From: Novosphingobium terrae
GTDB lineage: Bacteria; Pseudomonadota; Alphaproteobacteria; Sphingomonadales; Sphingomonadaceae
Length of the DNA stretch: 64,000 bases
Direction: 5' to 3'
Assembly (NCBI RefSeq): GCF_017163935.1
Contig: NZ_JABVZR010000001.1
Coordinates: 3,286,001 to 3,350,000, forward strand
Shown here: positions 63,093 through 64,000 of the stretch, piece after piece
Layout: every line of letters starts with the position of its first letter
Numbering within the stretch: the stretch's first letter is position 1
The notes under the pieces: model-generated
The model's input: the letters and a program-made list of their open reading frames with translations, nothing else
Databases searched by the model: none
What the model was told of the DNA's origin: nothing
Translations under genes and position numbers: made by a program

Positions 63093-64000
63093 ATGACCAA
63101 GGATAATACGAAAACGCCCCGCCAGCACCAGAGCGCCGACACCGTGCGCCAATTCACCGTGGGGCCCGACGACAATGACATCCGGCTGGATCGCTGGTTC
63201 AAGCGCCATCTGCCGCAGGTGGGCTTTGCCACCATCAGCCGCTGGGCGCGCACCGGCCAGATTCGCGTGGACGGCAAGCGCAGCGCGCCCGAAGACCGCC
63301 TGACCACCGGGCAGGTGCTGCGCGTGCCGCCGGGCGACACCCACGCCCCCGGCGCCGGAACCGGCAAGGGCGTCAAGGCGCGCAAGCCTCTGACCGACGC
63401 TCAGCTCGAACTGGCCGATGCCATCGTGCTGCACCGCGACCCCAGCGCCATCGTGATCAACAAGCCCCCGGGTCTGGCCACGCAGGGCGGCAGCGGCACC
63501 TATGAGCATGTCGACGGCCTGCTCGACGCCTATGCCCCCGACGGCCCGCGTCCCCGCCTTGTGCATCGCCTCGACAAGGACACCAGCGGCGCTCTGCTGG
63601 TCGCCGCCACGCCGGGCAGCGCGGCCTATTTCTCGAAGCGCTTTTCCTCGCGTCAGGCCACCAAGGTCTATTGGGCGCTGGTGACGGGCGTGCCCAGCAT
63701 CGATGAAGGCCTGATCGACCTGCCGCTCGCCAAGCAGCCGGGCACCGGCGGCGAGAAGATGATGGTCGACCATTCCGAGCAGGGCCAGCCCTCCAAGAGC
63801 CGCTACCGCGTGATCGACCGCGCAGGCAACAGCGCCTGCTGGATGGAGCTGCAGCCGCTGACGGGCCGCACCCATCAGCTGCGCGTCCATCTGGCCGCCA
63901 TCGGCCACCCTATCGTGGGCGACGGCAAGTATGGCGGTCAGGATGCCTTCCTGACCGGCAGCATCAGCCGCAAGATGCATCTGCATGCCCGCCGCATCAT
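63093..64000 (+). CDS. RluC/D-type ribosomal large-subunit pseudouridine synthase (partial, 3' end outside)
   Basis: The frame is open from ATG 63093 to the window edge (about 302 codons), so the C-terminus is missing. It has an N-terminal S4 RNA-binding domain (about 30-75, RLDRWFKRHLPQVGFATISRWARTGQIRVDGKR), then the RluC/D catalytic domain with PGLATQGGSGT and the catalytic Asp in HRLDKDTSG (D161), followed by MELQPLTGRTHQLRVHLA. It isomerises uridines in 23S rRNA. A basic N-terminal extension precedes the S4 domain. GGGGCGAG is the ribosome site. Confidence 0.92.
   Translation, partial: MTKDNTKTPRQHQSADTVRQFTVGPDDNDIRLDRWFKRHLPQVGFATISRWARTGQIRVDGKRSAPEDRLTTGQVLRVPPGDTHAPGAGTGKGVKARKPLTDAQLELADAIVLHRDPSAIVINKPPGLATQGGSGTYEHVDGLLDAYAPDGPRPRLVHRLDKDTSGALLVAATPGSAAYFSKRFSSRQATKVYWALVTGVPSIDEGLIDLPLAKQPGTGGEKMMVDHSEQGQPSKSRYRVIDRAGNSACWMELQPLTGRTHQLRVHLAAIGHPIVGDGKYGGQDAFLTGSISRKMHLHARRI

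Overview
The window is about 65% GC and reads as chromosomal DNA of an alphaproteobacterium. It is most likely a sphingomonad, close to Novosphingobium/Sphingomonas. This is inferred from gene order and protein character (argS-SPOR-nagZ-scpA-scpB-tatABC; ispH-thrB-rnhA; ferredoxin; short type-2 ArgC), not from a search. Almost everything is core housekeeping sequence. No tRNA, rRNA, CRISPR array, transposase or phage module was found.

Layout: (1) 1-1.7 kb, start of the division cluster on the minus strand (mraZ, rsmH, ftsL-like), preceded by a helically phased GGG-box array that looks like a MraZ operator. (2) 2.2-4.0 kb, ferredoxin, cysteine synthase and a small membrane protein on the minus strand, closed by a strong terminator. 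(3) 4.2-9.8 kb, DNA glycosylase, ccmAB, methionine aminopeptidase, a DUF3298-type protein and M17 aminopeptidase. (4) 9.8-14.4 kb, SH3 protein, argC, then the nitrogen genes glnB-glnA behind a sigma-54-like promoter, then a tiny membrane protein and a lysozyme. (5) 14.6-26.8 kb, tamB/tamA, aminoacyl-tRNA:protein transferase, threonine dehydratase, a beta-hydroxyacid dehydrogenase and an amidohydrolase. (6) 27-35 kb, tatCBA, scpBA, nagZ, SPOR protein, argS and a lipoprotein. (7) 35-40 kb, ispH-thrB-rnhA, an FAD oxidase and an alpha/beta hydrolase. (8) 40-47.5 kb, a Tad/Flp pilus cluster (prepilin peptidase, cpaB, cpaC, cpaD, cpaE, tadB, tadC) that lacks the motor ATPase cpaF/tadA. (9) 48-64 kb, MTA phosphorylase, TetR-SDR pair, clpB, M16 protease, gatCAB, FKBP, rpsU and an Rlu-type pseudouridine synthase that runs off the end.

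The most unusual feature is a family of nine related intergenic elements, here called GHE (GCGAGGG-hairpin elements). They lie at 4.8, 6.4, 14.4, 22.4, 26.8, 31.2, 37.5, 47.6 and 50.7 kb. Each is bounded by two perfect or near-perfect short palindromes (arms GCGAGGGTG/CACCCTCGC on the left, GCGAGGGGGT/ACCCCCTCGC on the right) and has inverted CGCTCCCAT/ATGGGAGCG repeats just inside. A conserved block around GAGCAACGTCGC follows, then an internal GCGCCGCAGGC/GCCTGCGGCGC stem with a variable loop. Most copies are about 230 bp and sit 3-25 bp from a stop codon, usually between convergent genes. Pyrimidine-rich tracts follow each outward-facing hairpin, so they could act as bidirectional terminators. 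Two copies (8 and 9) are about 700-760 bp and carry an unrelated, unrecognised gene at the same internal position. Two others (1 and 6) carry extra DNA inside the right terminal palindrome. I do not recognise this family. It behaves like a structured, possibly mobile element with a cargo site, and it is the best candidate here for something undescribed.
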